Assembly (NCBI GenBank): GCA_022791155.1
Contig: JAAVYN010000013.1
Coordinates: forward strand, 1-64,000
Reading direction: 5' to 3'
Length of the DNA: 64,000 bases
From: Bacillota bacterium
Lineage (GTDB): Bacteria > Bacillota > Clostridia > Lachnospirales > Anaerotignaceae
Position numbers and translations under genes: made by a program. Shown piece by piece: positions 1 through 8,727 of the stretch (positions are counted from its first letter, which is position 1; each line of letters starts with the position of its first letter). The notes under the pieces are model-generated. The model was given only the letters and a program-made list of their open reading frames with translations. It was not told the DNA's origin and did not search any database.

Positions 1-94
1 CTACACTAAGAACAACATCCTTGTTCAGGCAGCACAGGCTATGCTTGCACAGGCCAACACTGTTCCTCAGGGCGTTCTTCAGCTCCTTCAGTAA
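1..94 (+). CDS. Flagellin, C-terminal end only (cut by window edge)
   Basis: The first 30 codons in frame 2 (from base 2) end at TAA 92-94. The peptide ends in the typical flagellin D0 helix: NNILVQAAQAMLAQAN, then VPQGVLQLLQ. That helix packs in the core of the flagellar filament. The rest of the gene lies left of the window. Known family: flagellin (FliC/Hag) C-terminal domain. The match is short but very characteristic and suggests that the organism is, or recently was, motile. Confidence 0.8.
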   Translation, partial: YTKNNILVQAAQAMLAQANTVPQGVLQLLQ

Positions 95-607
95 TTTTCA
101 AAAAATTTGGAATTTGTTTTTTGTCAATGAAATGAGGCTCAAGCAGTGAAACAGGCAACAATTTTGAGCTTGCGAAACATCATTTTGAAACATCGTTTAA
201 TCCATATGGAATGTTGAATTGATTTTTTGGATATTTTTTGTAACAGTTTAACAAGCTTGCAACAAATCAGGGCGAACTTATTGTTCGCCCTTTTTGCGTC
301 GTGAAAATTTGAATTTGGGGAATGTCTCGGGATAAATATTTTTTTGTATACAATGCTTGATTGTGGAATTTTATGTTCTCAATTTGGAAACACTAAAATG
401 AAAAAAATGATAGGAAATATATTTTTTGAAGCAATTTGTTTCACAAAATTTCTGCTTTTAGCAAAAAATGAGTTGTCACATAACAGGAAGTATGCCGCGA
501 CAAAATACCGTATAAAATTTTTTTTGCTACAAATACTACATTTACACAAAAATTTCTCAGGAATTCATTCCTTTGAAAGCCAAATAACATAATTGGAGGA
601 TATATAT
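95..607. other. Intergenic, no gene seen
   Basis: AT-rich stretch between flagellin and spoVT. Apart from the terminator at 270-295 I see only A/T runs. An 82-codon open frame at 344-592 has no ribosome binding site or protein-like composition and is not called. No forespore-type promoter could be fixed with confidence upstream of spoVT. Confidence 0.5.
270..295 (+). terminator. Rho-independent terminator after flagellin
   Basis: Perfect 8-bp stem GGGCGAAC/GTTCGCCC around a 5-nt loop, followed by five T. It lies about 175 nt after the flagellin stop codon. Confidence 0.85.
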
Positions 608-1153
608 ATGAAAGCAACTGGTATTGTAAGAAGAATAGATGATCTGGGAAGGGTTGTCATTCCAAAGGAGATAAGACGCACAATGCGCATAAGAGAGGGT
701 GACCCTCTGGAAATATTTACAGACAGAGATGGCGAAATAATATTGAAGAAATATTCACCAATTGGTGAACTGGGGACATTTGCTAAAGAATATGCCGAAA
801 GCCTTGCGCAAACGGCGGGACATATAACTTGCATAATTGACAAAGATCAGATAATAGCTGTTTCAGGAGGCGGAAAAAAAGAATTTCTTGAAAAACACAT
901 CAGCCCTGCAATGGAAAAGTGCCTCAATTCAAGAAGCTCACTGAATGCCAACAGAAAAGAGCCAGCATTTGTTCCAATCCTTGAGGAAGACGCCACAGAA
1001 ACATATGACTATCAGCTTGTGACGCCAATTATATCTGAAGGCGATGTTATGGGCGCAGTTGTGTTTCTGTCAAAAGACCACAAAATGGGCGAGGTTGAAG
1101 GAAAACTTGCCCAAACAGCCGCTGCGTTTTTGGGAAAACAAATGGAACAATAA
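608..1153 (+). CDS. spoVT: Stage V sporulation protein T (AbrB-type regulator)
   Basis: SpoVT is a DNA-binding regulator of forespore sigma-G-dependent genes. The 181-residue product has the swapped-hairpin AbrB domain at residues 1-50 (MKATGIVRRIDDLGRVVIP, then KEIRRTMRIREGDPLEIF) and a GAF-like C-terminal domain from about residue 55. Length fits B. subtilis SpoVT (178 aa). The ATG at 608 is chosen because GGAGGA at 595-600 lies 7 nt upstream; the frame is open five codons further to a TTG at 593, which would overlap that site. The gene is monocistronic, with a terminator at 1243-1274. Identification rests on the domain pair and length; AbrB itself is shorter. Confidence 0.93.
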   Translation: MKATGIVRRIDDLGRVVIPKEIRRTMRIREGDPLEIFTDRDGEIILKKYSPIGELGTFAKEYAESLAQTAGHITCIIDKDQIIAVSGGGKKEFLEKHISPAMEKCLNSRSSLNANRKEPAFVPILEEDATETYDYQLVTPIISEGDVMGAVVFLSKDHKMGEVEGKLAQTAAAFLGKQMEQ

Positions 1154-1242
1154 ATTTAAGAGCTATGGGATTATAAAGCGTTGATATAAATTTGTAAACT
1201 GTTTATAGCTGAATGAGAAAATTTCATAAGAGACATTTTTGA

Positions 1243-1274
1243 AGGGCTGGAAGGAGTGCATTCCGGCCCTTTTG
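1243..1274 (+). terminator. Terminator after spoVT
   Basis: Stem AGGGC-TGGAA/TTCC-GGCCCT followed by TTTT, about 90 nt after the spoVT stop. Confidence 0.7.
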
Positions 1275-1368
1275 GGGTTTTATAGCTATAATTTGGAATG
1301 ACAAATATCATATCTATTTTGGTGTCGAAACATATTTAGTTGAAAGAGCCATTGCTTTTTGACTGCTT

Positions 1369-1899
1369 CTATCTATATTTTATTTTTTCCATAAACTCAA
1401 CAAACATTTTGGCCTCCTCGAAAGGAAGAACAGCTTTTTTAATTGGATAGTATGATGGGAAGCAGTAGCCAAAAGTTACTCCATGAACTGTTTTTATTAA
1501 TATCTTTTTGGCATACAACGCTTTTGAAGTCATTATCAAAAGAAGAATGGATATAACAATCCATGCAAAAATAAAGTTTGGCACGTTTTTAGGAAAGCTG
1601 TAATTCAGTGTTGGATTTCTTACATATACCCAACTCAAAGCTGCCGAAACTACAAAAGAAGCATATGCAAGAGATGGGTCTTGCACAATTTTGATGCTTT
1701 TGACATTTTCCGGTGTAAACAACAAATGCTTGTCATTTGAAAAATCCCAAACATGTATGTTTGAATTTTGTTCGGCACATAAAAGATATGCCTTTCTATG
1801 TTTGTGAAGCAGTGAATTTGTGTAGACGATTAGAGGAAACACGTCTTTTCTTTCCCCAAAATGCTGATGTATAAATTCATCAATGTTTTCACGTTCCAT
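1369..1899 (-). CDS. Hypothetical membrane protein with two predicted TM segments
   Basis: A 176-residue product I do not recognise. ATG at 1899 has AAGGAGTG a few nt upstream; the frame stays open further upstream but without a second good site. Residues 1-70 are soluble and charged. Two hydrophobic segments follow (about 80-95 and 110-128), then a soluble tail of about 45 residues. This layout resembles small Firmicutes proteins in which a PH-like domain flanks a TM hairpin, but that is a guess. It is convergent with spoVT and divergent from the methionine gamma-lyase gene, so it is probably transcribed alone. Confidence 0.65.
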   Translation of the reverse strand: MERENIDEFIHQHFGERKDVFPLIVYTNSLLHKHRKAYLLCAEQNSNIHVWDFSNDKHLLFTPENVKSIKIVQDPSLAYASFVVSAALSWVYVRNPTLNYSFPKNVPNFIFAWIVISILLLIMTSKALYAKKILIKTVHGVTFGYCFPSYYPIKKAVLPFEEAKMFVEFMEKIKYR

Positions 1900-2266
1900 A
1901 ATATCACTCCTTGTGTTTTGTTTATTAAAATATACCATTTTATGATTATAATGTAAACAAAATATCAATTTTCGGAACATGTGCAATTGTTGAAATATTT
2001 CATGAGTATGTAAAGAAACAGCACATATTTTGTGCATATTAAATTGCACATTGTTTAGAAAAAATGCTTGTATATATTTATAATTTTAGTTAATATATAA
2101 CGTGAATTGCAATGAATCACAACACTGAAAGTTTTGTTTTGTGCTGAATGAATTGAAAAATTGGTAAAAAATGGCATTTTGGCGGCGGCTGGCTGGAATG
2201 AACAATGGTTTCGGTTTGGGAGAAAAACAATTCTTTCGATTATATACAACAGAAGGAGAGATTATA
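1900..2266. other. Divergent intergenic region
   Basis: AT-rich region between the minus-strand membrane protein and the methionine gamma-lyase-like gene. It must hold both promoters; several TATAAT-like words occur (for example near 2090-2100) but no convincing pair of boxes. I looked for a SAM or T-box riboswitch and saw none. Confidence 0.4.
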
Positions 2267-3463
2267 TTGAAGATTAACACTGACTTGCTTCATGCGCATC
2301 AAATTCATGCAAGGCTGACAGGAGCTCACGAGCCTCAGGCAATGGCACATATCAGCCCAATTTATCAAACAACAACATATGTTTTGGAGGATTTTGACAC
2401 GGCTGTATATCTCAATCAGCATGTTGATGAGGGGTTTGTTTACACAAGGTTTGGAAGCCCAAATTGTGACGAACTTGAACGCAAAATTGCCCATTTGGAA
2501 CATGCCGAGGCGGCGCTTGCCGTGGCAAGCGGGCTTGGAGCCATTTCAACGGCTGTCATGAGCGTTGTTAAGGCGGGAGATCACGTTGTTTTTGGAGATG
2601 TGATTTATGGCTGTTCATATGCGCTTTTTGCTAAGGTTTTGACCAATCTCGGAATTACATACACAAGGGTTGACACAACAAACGTTCAGGAAGTGGCCGA
2701 TGCCATAAAGCCGAACACAAGCCTTGTTTATGTTGAAACTCCGGCAAACCCAACGCTTAAAATCAGCGACATTGAGGAGATTGCCAAAGTTGTTCATCAG
2801 CATGAGGGAATAACGATGATTGTTGACAGCACGTTTGCATCGCCATATCTTCAAAACCCGCTTGATTTGGGGGCTGACATCGTTGTTCACAGCGCAACAA
2901 AATATCTTTGCGGTCATGGCACGGTTACAGCCGGCGTCATTGCTTCAAGCAAGGAGCGCATAGATCGTTGCCGAATGCCATTTTTGCAATGCTTTGGCGC
3001 TGTGCTTGATCCTTTTGCCGCATGGCAGCTTATGCAGGGAATGAAAACCCTTGGCGTCAGAATGGAGCGTCATTGTTCCAACGCTATGAAAATTGCTGAA
3101 TATCTTGAAAAGCACCCAAAGGTTGAGCGTGTATATTATCCGGGATTAAAAAGCCACCCAACGCATGAAACTGCAAAAAAACAAATGCACGGCGGTTTTG
3201 GCGGAATGATGAGCGTTGACATAAAAGGCGGAATGAACGCTGTCAGAACTGTGATGAACAGCATGAAAGTGTTCAGCCTTGCCACAAGCCTTGGAAACGT
3301 TGACTCGCTCATTCAGCATTCGCCGTCAATGAGCCATTTTGACATGTCGCCGGAAGAACGCCATGCCGCAAGCATATTTGATGGACAAGTCAGGCTTTCG
3401 GTTGGAATTGAAGATGTTGATGACTTGATAAACGATTTGGATCAGGCTTTAGAGCGCATATAA
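2267..3463 (+). CDS. Methionine gamma-lyase-like PLP enzyme
   Basis: Member of the Cys/Met-metabolism PLP enzyme family. The product is 398 residues from a TTG at 2267, chosen because AGAAGGAGAG lies 6 nt upstream; the frame also opens at an ATG at 2171 with no ribosome binding site. The PLP lysine is K212 in VVHSATKYLCGHG. The segment VIYGCSYALF places a Cys at residue 116 and Tyr at 114, the positions that mark methionine gamma-lyase (Cys116 in the Pseudomonas enzyme, also 398 aa). Such an enzyme would split methionine to methanethiol, ammonia and 2-oxobutyrate. Cystathionine gamma-lyase and O-acetylhomoserine sulfhydrylase are alternatives. Monocistronic; terminator downstream. Confidence 0.82.
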   Translation: MKINTDLLHAHQIHARLTGAHEPQAMAHISPIYQTTTYVLEDFDTAVYLNQHVDEGFVYTRFGSPNCDELERKIAHLEHAEAALAVASGLGAISTAVMSVVKAGDHVVFGDVIYGCSYALFAKVLTNLGITYTRVDTTNVQEVADAIKPNTSLVYVETPANPTLKISDIEEIAKVVHQHEGITMIVDSTFASPYLQNPLDLGADIVVHSATKYLCGHGTVTAGVIASSKERIDRCRMPFLQCFGAVLDPFAAWQLMQGMKTLGVRMERHCSNAMKIAEYLEKHPKVERVYYPGLKSHPTHETAKKQMHGGFGGMMSVDIKGGMNAVRTVMNSMKVFSLATSLGNVDSLIQHSPSMSHFDMSPEERHAASIFDGQVRLSVGIEDVDDLINDLDQALERI

Positions 3464-3508
3464 AAAGGTTTATATTTTTGAACTGAAACAGCTTGAAATT
3501 TCAAATTA

Positions 3509-3546
3509 AAAAGGCGCTTGGAACAGTTTTCTAAAGCGCCTTTCTC
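3509..3546 (+). terminator. Terminator after methionine gamma-lyase gene
   Basis: Stem AAAGGCGCTT/AAAGCGCCTTT with a 13-nt loop and a short T-run. The A-rich left arm means it could also work on the minus strand for the convergent gene at 3577-4038. Confidence 0.75.
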
Positions 3547-3576
3547 CACTGAATTTTTGAATGGATTTATGTTTAA

Positions 3577-4038
3577 TTACATATTGTTTTGGCCGTTTTT
3601 TGAAAGCCAGAGAGAAAGCTTTTCTCTCCATGTTTTGTTGCGTTTGGCTTCAAGATTAAGGCCAACAATGTTTGAGATGTAAATTCCGGCAAGTTCAACC
3701 TTGACAGTTTTTTTGACAACAAGATTGTCATATATGTTTTTGTCACACATGAGCGTTGTGATTTGAGGCCCAACTTTGGCTTTGACAATTGGCATTTTGC
3801 GCAGTTTTGCCGATTTTGGCAGCTGTTCGTAAATATTTTTTGGAAGATTGTTTGGGGTTGGTTTTTCAAACTTTTTGTCAATAACAAGTATTGGCGTAAT
3901 CATTTTATATTGGTTTATGAATGTTTGCGCCTCAAGGTTTTTGGCATAGTTTTTTTTGCCAATCCGAAACATGACAAACATGGCCACAGCCACTATAATT
4001 GTTACAATAATAAAAATATCTCCGCCGCTAAGCTGCAT
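3577..4038 (-). CDS. Hypothetical protein with N-terminal membrane anchor
   Basis: A 153-residue product I do not recognise. ATG at 4038 has GAAGGAGG about 10 nt upstream. Residues 8-26 form one strong TM helix (IFIIVTIIVAVAMFVMF), followed by a basic soluble domain (many K, N, V) of about 120 residues rich in predicted beta strands. A membrane-anchored domain facing the cytoplasm is likely. It is convergent with the methionine gamma-lyase gene and divergent from cls, so probably a single-gene unit. Confidence 0.65.
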   Translation of the reverse strand: MQLSGGDIFIIVTIIVAVAMFVMFRIGKKNYAKNLEAQTFINQYKMITPILVIDKKFEKPTPNNLPKNIYEQLPKSAKLRKMPIVKAKVGPQITTLMCDKNIYDNLVVKKTVKVELAGIYISNIVGLNLEAKRNKTWREKLSLWLSKNGQNNM

Positions 4039-4229
4039 TTGTAATTTCCTCCTTCAATCTAATCAACCATATAAAAAACATTTTACCATGATATTCGTAT
4101 TTAGGGAATAGGCAAATTTATATATAGACAAAATTTTTGTTTTTTCTGATATATTAATATTATTTTTTTAATATTTCATGTTAATTTGTTTGAAGATTTG
4201 GTATACTTAAATCTGTTCGAGGAGGAAAA

Positions 4230-5696
4230 ATGATGACAACTTTGGCGATTGTATTGTTAATCATAACGGCAATTTTTGTGGGCAATGTCTTTCTTGCTGC
4301 TGTTGTTGTGTTTTTTGAAAGACGCAACCCGGCAAGCACATGGGCATGGATATTTGTGCTGTTTTATATTCCTGTTTTTGGATTTTTGATATATCTTATA
4401 TTTGGGCGAAACTCATCAAAACTGAAGGTTTTTGAGGACAAAACGGCGGCTGACAGAGAAACGCTGTTTTCGTTTGTGGACAGAAGTGACGAGCTTGCAG
4501 AACAGATTGAAATGCAGGTTTTCAGCAACGATGGTCTCAGGCTTGGCAATGAATATAAATATCTTTGCGACTTTGCAACACTCAACATAAACAGCGGGAG
4601 CTGGCTGACATATAACAACGACATACGCCATTTTACAGATGGCATTCAAAAGTTCAACTCACTTCTCAAAGACATTGAAAATGCCAAACATTTCATACAT
4701 CTTGAATATTATATATTCCGAGGAGACGAGCTTGGCAAAAGGATTATAGACGCTTTGGCCAAAAAGGCGGCTCAAGGCGTTGAAGTCCGGCTTCTTTATG
4801 ATTATATGGGAAACAGGGGTTTGCCAAAAAATTTTTTCAAAAAGCTGACTGATGCAGGAGGAGAGGCGGCCTCATTTCCGGTTCCAATTTTAATACGCAT
4901 AAATTGCCGCAATCACAGAAAAATTGCTGTTATAGATGGAAAGATAGGCTATGTTGGCGGTTTCAACGTTGGAATGGAATATTTGGGAAAGGTTAAAAGG
5001 TTTGGCCCATGGCGTGACACACATGTGAGGTTTGAAGGCGAGGTTGTGTCGCAGCTTCAAATACGTTTTCTTATGGACTGGAATTATTCATCTGAAAACA
5101 ATATCCTTCAAAACGATTTTTATTTTCCAGACAACAAAATTAAGAATTATATTCCAGCACAGATTGTGTGCAGTGGGCCAGACACACAATGGCGCAATGT
5201 TAAAAACAGCTATTTCAAAATGATAAATGAAGCAGAAAAAACAATATTGATTGAAACGCCATATTTTTCGCCTGATGACGGTGTTTTGGAAGCGCTGAGG
5301 GTTGCGGCGCTTTCTGGCATTGATGTGCGGATCATAATTCCAGCCAACCCCGATCACCCTTTTGTGTATTGGGCAAGCATGAGCTATATTGGCGAGCTTT
5401 TGGAGGCCGGTGTGCGGTGCTATCAATATGAAAAAGGGTTCATTCATTCAAAAACTGTATATGTTGACGGGATTGTTGCAACAGTTGGCACAGCAAACAT
5501 GGATGTGCGCAGTTTTGGACTCAATTTTGAAGTCAATGCTTTTATATATGATCCAAAAACTGTTGAAAAGCTTGAAAATGATTTTTATAGAGATTTGGAG
5601 AGCAGCGTTGAGATCACAAAAGAATGGTATTATGCAAGGGGCAAATGGTTCAAATTTAGAGAAGCCGTTTCAAGGCTCATTTCGCCTATGCTTTAA
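4230..5696 (+). CDS. cls: Cardiolipin synthase
   Basis: Condenses phosphatidylglycerol into cardiolipin in the membrane. The 488-residue length is that of Firmicutes Cls. Two TM segments lie in residues 1-60 (the PLD-nuclease N-terminal region, with WAWIFVLFYIPVFGFLIYL). Two HKD phospholipase-D motifs follow: NHRKIAVID with H229 and IHSKTVYVD with H406. ATG at 4230 follows a good GAGGAGGAAAA site. The next gene (acyl-ACP thioesterase) starts about 20 nt after the stop, so the pair is likely one lipid-metabolism operon. Confidence 0.93.
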   Translation: MMTTLAIVLLIITAIFVGNVFLAAVVVFFERRNPASTWAWIFVLFYIPVFGFLIYLIFGRNSSKLKVFEDKTAADRETLFSFVDRSDELAEQIEMQVFSNDGLRLGNEYKYLCDFATLNINSGSWLTYNNDIRHFTDGIQKFNSLLKDIENAKHFIHLEYYIFRGDELGKRIIDALAKKAAQGVEVRLLYDYMGNRGLPKNFFKKLTDAGGEAASFPVPILIRINCRNHRKIAVIDGKIGYVGGFNVGMEYLGKVKRFGPWRDTHVRFEGEVVSQLQIRFLMDWNYSSENNILQNDFYFPDNKIKNYIPAQIVCSGPDTQWRNVKNSYFKMINEAEKTILIETPYFSPDDGVLEALRVAALSGIDVRIIIPANPDHPFVYWASMSYIGELLEAGVRCYQYEKGFIHSKTVYVDGIVATVGTANMDVRSFGLNFEVNAFIYDPKTVEKLENDFYRDLESSVEITKEWYYARGKWFKFREAVSRLISPML

Positions 5697-5717
5697 CATG
5701 AGATGAGGAGAGATATT

Positions 5718-6479
5718 GTGGGATATTACGAAGAAGAAAGGCGCATAAGCTATTATGAGGCTGATTTTGATTTGAAGCTTAAGCCGGCAAGCATGACAAC
5801 GCTGTTTCAGGATTTAGCCATATTTCACAGTGACAGTTTGGGATATACAATAAAGTCGCTTTTGGATCAAAACAGAGGCTGGATAATAACAAATTGGCAC
5901 ATTGACATATTGCGTTATCCTTTGTGTGGCGAAACAGTTTGGTTCAGAACATGGGCTTCTTCCACGAGGCACATGCTTGCAGAAAGAAGCTATAGCGTTG
6001 TGGACAAAACAGGAAATGAAATTGCAAAGGCGAATTCACGCTGGGTGTTCATGGATCTGGAAAAACGCCGCCCCGCATCAGTTTCGGAAGAAATGCGCGA
6101 AAGATATGAAAGCGGTTTGGAACCAGCAATTGAAAATGAAAAATACCGTGTGCCACATGCTGATGAGGAAAATTTGATTGATGAAAAAGAAATTGTTGTC
6201 AGAAGAAGTGAAACCGACACAAATGGGCACACAAACAATGTGCAGTATATCTCATGGGCAATGGACTGTGTTCCAGACAGCATATATTGCGTGTGCCAGC
6301 CCGTTGACATAAAGGTTGCATACAGACGCGAAAGCTACCGCGGCGACAGAGTTAGAGCAAAAACATATAAAAAAGAAACAGAAAGCGGCTTGGAGATTAT
6401 AACTGTTTTTTCGGCTTTTGAAGATGACAGGCTTGTCTATTGCGAAACAGCGGCCTTATGGAAGGCGAAAGAGATATAA
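5718..6479 (+). CDS. Acyl-ACP thioesterase
   Basis: Releases fatty acids from acyl carrier protein. The 253-residue product has the double hot-dog layout of the FatA/FatB-like bacterial family. The second half carries DTNGHTNNVQYISW, matching the D-x-N-x-H-x-N-N active-site pattern of plant FatA/FatB. GTG at 5718 is chosen because GAGGAGAG ends about 5 nt upstream; an ATG at 5703 in the same frame lacks a site. Co-oriented with cls and 21 nt from it. Its last 83 nt overlap the end of the convergent minus-strand YhhN-like gene. Confidence 0.88.
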   Translation: MGYYEEERRISYYEADFDLKLKPASMTTLFQDLAIFHSDSLGYTIKSLLDQNRGWIITNWHIDILRYPLCGETVWFRTWASSTRHMLAERSYSVVDKTGNEIAKANSRWVFMDLEKRRPASVSEEMRERYESGLEPAIENEKYRVPHADEENLIDEKEIVVRRSETDTNGHTNNVQYISWAMDCVPDSIYCVCQPVDIKVAYRRESYRGDRVRAKTYKKETESGLEIITVFSAFEDDRLVYCETAALWKAKEI

Positions 6480-7041
6480 GTGCTTGTGAGGGCGCATAGA
6501 AAACCCATATCAGAAAGAAAGCCATGTTGTTTCCTGCTGTGTTGTAAATTGCCACGCATATGTCGCAAAGTGCAAAAAAGACAAGGCCCGCACAAAATGA
6601 TGGGCGGGTTTTCATTTGGTTTCTAAATGCTGTGTATATGTCCAAGGCAAAACATGTGGCATAAAAAAACATAACATGGTGAATTTGTGACTTGTTCAGA
6701 ATGATGATGAAAGGCAGTGCGAAAAAAGGAAAAAGCACGGCCTTGTTTTTTTGTCCGCAATTATAGACGGTGTATATTATATGAACAAATGAGAAAGCGA
6801 AAACACCGATGTTAATGTTGTCCGTGAAAAGCAGGTTGTAGTCACAGATCAATGTGAGGGCCATTCCGCAAATTATATACTTTTCACCCTCTGTAACCGC
6901 CGCTGCGAAAGCGGCGATCATGAAGGCATATTTTACATAATTTGACAGACTGTAAAGTTTGTTAACGTCTAATAATATAAAAGAGATGTATATAAAAAGC
7001 ATGACAGATACAACAAAAATGGTGCATCGTTTTGTTTTCAT
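6397..7041 (-). CDS. YhhN-like multi-pass membrane protein (lysoplasmalogenase family?)
   Basis: A 214-residue product with about seven or eight hydrophobic helices. Three patterns fit the YhhN/TMEM86 family, some members of which are lysoplasmalogenases: CDYNLLF followed by GVFAFSFVHIIYTVY, the repeat-like CDICVAI, and YAPSQALISLS near the end. ATG at 7041 lies 4 nt after the malQ stop, with a weak GGTGA site, so it is translated from the malQ message; the frame opens further upstream inside malQ. The 3' end overlaps the convergent thioesterase gene by 83 nt. Plasmalogens occur in many anaerobic Clostridia, so the role is plausible but unproven. Confidence 0.6.
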   Translation of the reverse strand: MKTKRCTIFVVSVMLFIYISFILLDVNKLYSLSNYVKYAFMIAAFAAAVTEGEKYIICGMALTLICDYNLLFTDNINIGVFAFSFVHIIYTVYNCGQKNKAVLFPFFALPFIIILNKSQIHHVMFFYATCFALDIYTAFRNQMKTRPSFCAGLVFFALCDICVAIYNTAGNNMAFFLIWVFYAPSQALISLSPSIRPLFRNRQACHLQKPKKQL

Positions 7042-7045
7042 TAAA

Positions 7046-8617
7046 TCACCGGCCAAATATTTTTGTGAGATATTTGAGTGTTTCAGCATAGCTTTCAAGA
7101 AGATCGTCATCGGAATATCTGAAACTCCAGTTTCCCTCGTTTGTGCCTGGCGTGTTCATGCGTGCTTCTGAAGGAAGGCACAATATGTCCTGAAGAGGAT
7201 ATATGGCTATGTCAGCGCACGAGGCTATGGCAAGACGTATTAAATCCCACGAGGGCGAGCGGCCGTCGGTGTTCATATATCGGCGGAAATAATCGCGGGT
7301 TTCATCATTTGAAGCGCCATACCAGCCGAAAGACGTGTCGTTGTCATGAGTGCCTGTGTATACAACGCAGTTTTTTTCGAAGTTGTGAGGGAGATATGCA
7401 TTTTTTGGGTCGCCGTCAAAAGCAAACTGCAATATTTTCATGCCAGGGAAGCCGAGGCTTTCTCTGAGCTTTGTAACTTTTGAAGTAATTATGCCCAAAT
7501 CTTCAGCAATTATAGGCAAATGTCCGGTTTCCTTTTTTATGGCATCAAAAAGTTTTTTGCCCGGGCCTTTAAGCCATTTGCCCTTTGTTGCGTCAACACT
7601 TCCAAAAGGAATTGCATAGTTGCTTTCAAAACCTCTGAAATGATCTATTCTCAGATAGTCGCAAGTTTTAAGAAGTGTTTTCACGCGGCCAACCCACCAT
7701 TTATATTCTGTTTTTTCATGTTCCTTCCAGTCATAAAGAGGGTTTCCCCAAAGCTGGCCTGTTGGGCTGAAATAGTCTGGCGGAACACCAGCCACAACCG
7801 TTGGAAATCCTTCAGAATCAAGCTGGAAAAGCTCCTGAAAGGCCCAGACGTCAGCGCTGTCATAGGCAATGAATATGGGAATGTCGCCAATGATTTCTAT
7901 TCCTTTTGAGTTTGCATAGCTTTTGAGCTTTGTCCATTGAAGTGAGAATATGTATTGAAGGAATTTGAAATAGAGTATGTTTTCGCTTAAAAGCTTTTGA
8001 TATTCTTTAATCATTTTTGGATCGCGTTTGATGAGCCCTTTGGGCCATGTGTTCCACACGCCGCCATAATAATAGTCTTTTTGAACGTTTGGAGAGAGAA
8101 ATTTTTTTGTTTTTTCAGAAAATTCCAAAAATTCAGCGCTTTCATATTCATATTGGCGGAGGTCTATGAAATGTTCTTTTAATGCTGAAAAAAGTGCATA
8201 GTCGTCAAGCCAAAAGCTGTTTTCTGAACAGAAGGATTTGAATTTTCTGTTTTTTGTGTCAAAATTTTTGAATGCCTTTTTTAGAAGTTTTGTTTTATAG
8301 TTGATTGCCGGGCCATAGTCAACTTTTTTGCTGTTGAAATCTGGTTTGTCTTCTGTGTCGGCAGGTTCCAAAAGGCCGTCATCCAAAAGGCAGTCCAAGC
8401 TTATGAGATAAAAATTTCCAGCAAATGCGGAAAAGCTTTGATATGGCGAATCACCGAAGCTTGTTGGGCCCAAAGGAAGTGTCTGCCACAATTTTTGGCC
8501 GCCTTTTTCGAGAAAATCAATAAATTTGCAGGCTGATGTTCCCAAATCTCCAATTCCATATTTTGAGGGGAATGAAGTTGGATGAAGAAGAACACCGCAT
8601 TTTCTTGTCTCTTGCAT
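7046..8617 (-). CDS. malQ: 4-alpha-glucanotransferase (amylomaltase)
   Basis: Transfers alpha-1,4-glucan segments between maltodextrins in the cytoplasm. The 523-residue product opens with the family signature GVLLHPTSFPSKYGIGDLG and contains LWQTLPLGPTSFGDSPYQS, DIPIFIAYDSADVWA, the nucleophile region LRIDHFRGF, IIAEDLG, and TGTHDNDTSFGW. GH77 length is normal. ATG at 8617 has GGAGACA upstream. It forms a two-gene unit with the YhhN-like gene downstream. No other maltose or glycogen genes are adjacent. Confidence 0.96.
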   Translation of the reverse strand: MQETRKCGVLLHPTSFPSKYGIGDLGTSACKFIDFLEKGGQKLWQTLPLGPTSFGDSPYQSFSAFAGNFYLISLDCLLDDGLLEPADTEDKPDFNSKKVDYGPAINYKTKLLKKAFKNFDTKNRKFKSFCSENSFWLDDYALFSALKEHFIDLRQYEYESAEFLEFSEKTKKFLSPNVQKDYYYGGVWNTWPKGLIKRDPKMIKEYQKLLSENILYFKFLQYIFSLQWTKLKSYANSKGIEIIGDIPIFIAYDSADVWAFQELFQLDSEGFPTVVAGVPPDYFSPTGQLWGNPLYDWKEHEKTEYKWWVGRVKTLLKTCDYLRIDHFRGFESNYAIPFGSVDATKGKWLKGPGKKLFDAIKKETGHLPIIAEDLGIITSKVTKLRESLGFPGMKILQFAFDGDPKNAYLPHNFEKNCVVYTGTHDNDTSFGWYGASNDETRDYFRRYMNTDGRSPSWDLIRLAIASCADIAIYPLQDILCLPSEARMNTPGTNEGNWSFRYSDDDLLESYAETLKYLTKIFGR

Positions 8618-8727
8618 AAAATGTCTCCTTTTAATAAAAATTCATTTTGTGGAAAAGTAATTATAGTATTATAAATTATATTCTACAGAAAATAATTGAG
8701 CAACACAATATCAAAATTTTAAATCTA

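Noticed and set aside
344..592. 82-codon open frame upstream of spoVT
   Set aside because: No ribosome binding site, F/K/I-rich as expected from AT-rich intergenic DNA.
2050..2266. Possible SAM or T-box riboswitch before the methionine gamma-lyase gene
   Set aside because: No conserved core motif or terminator hairpin is visible.
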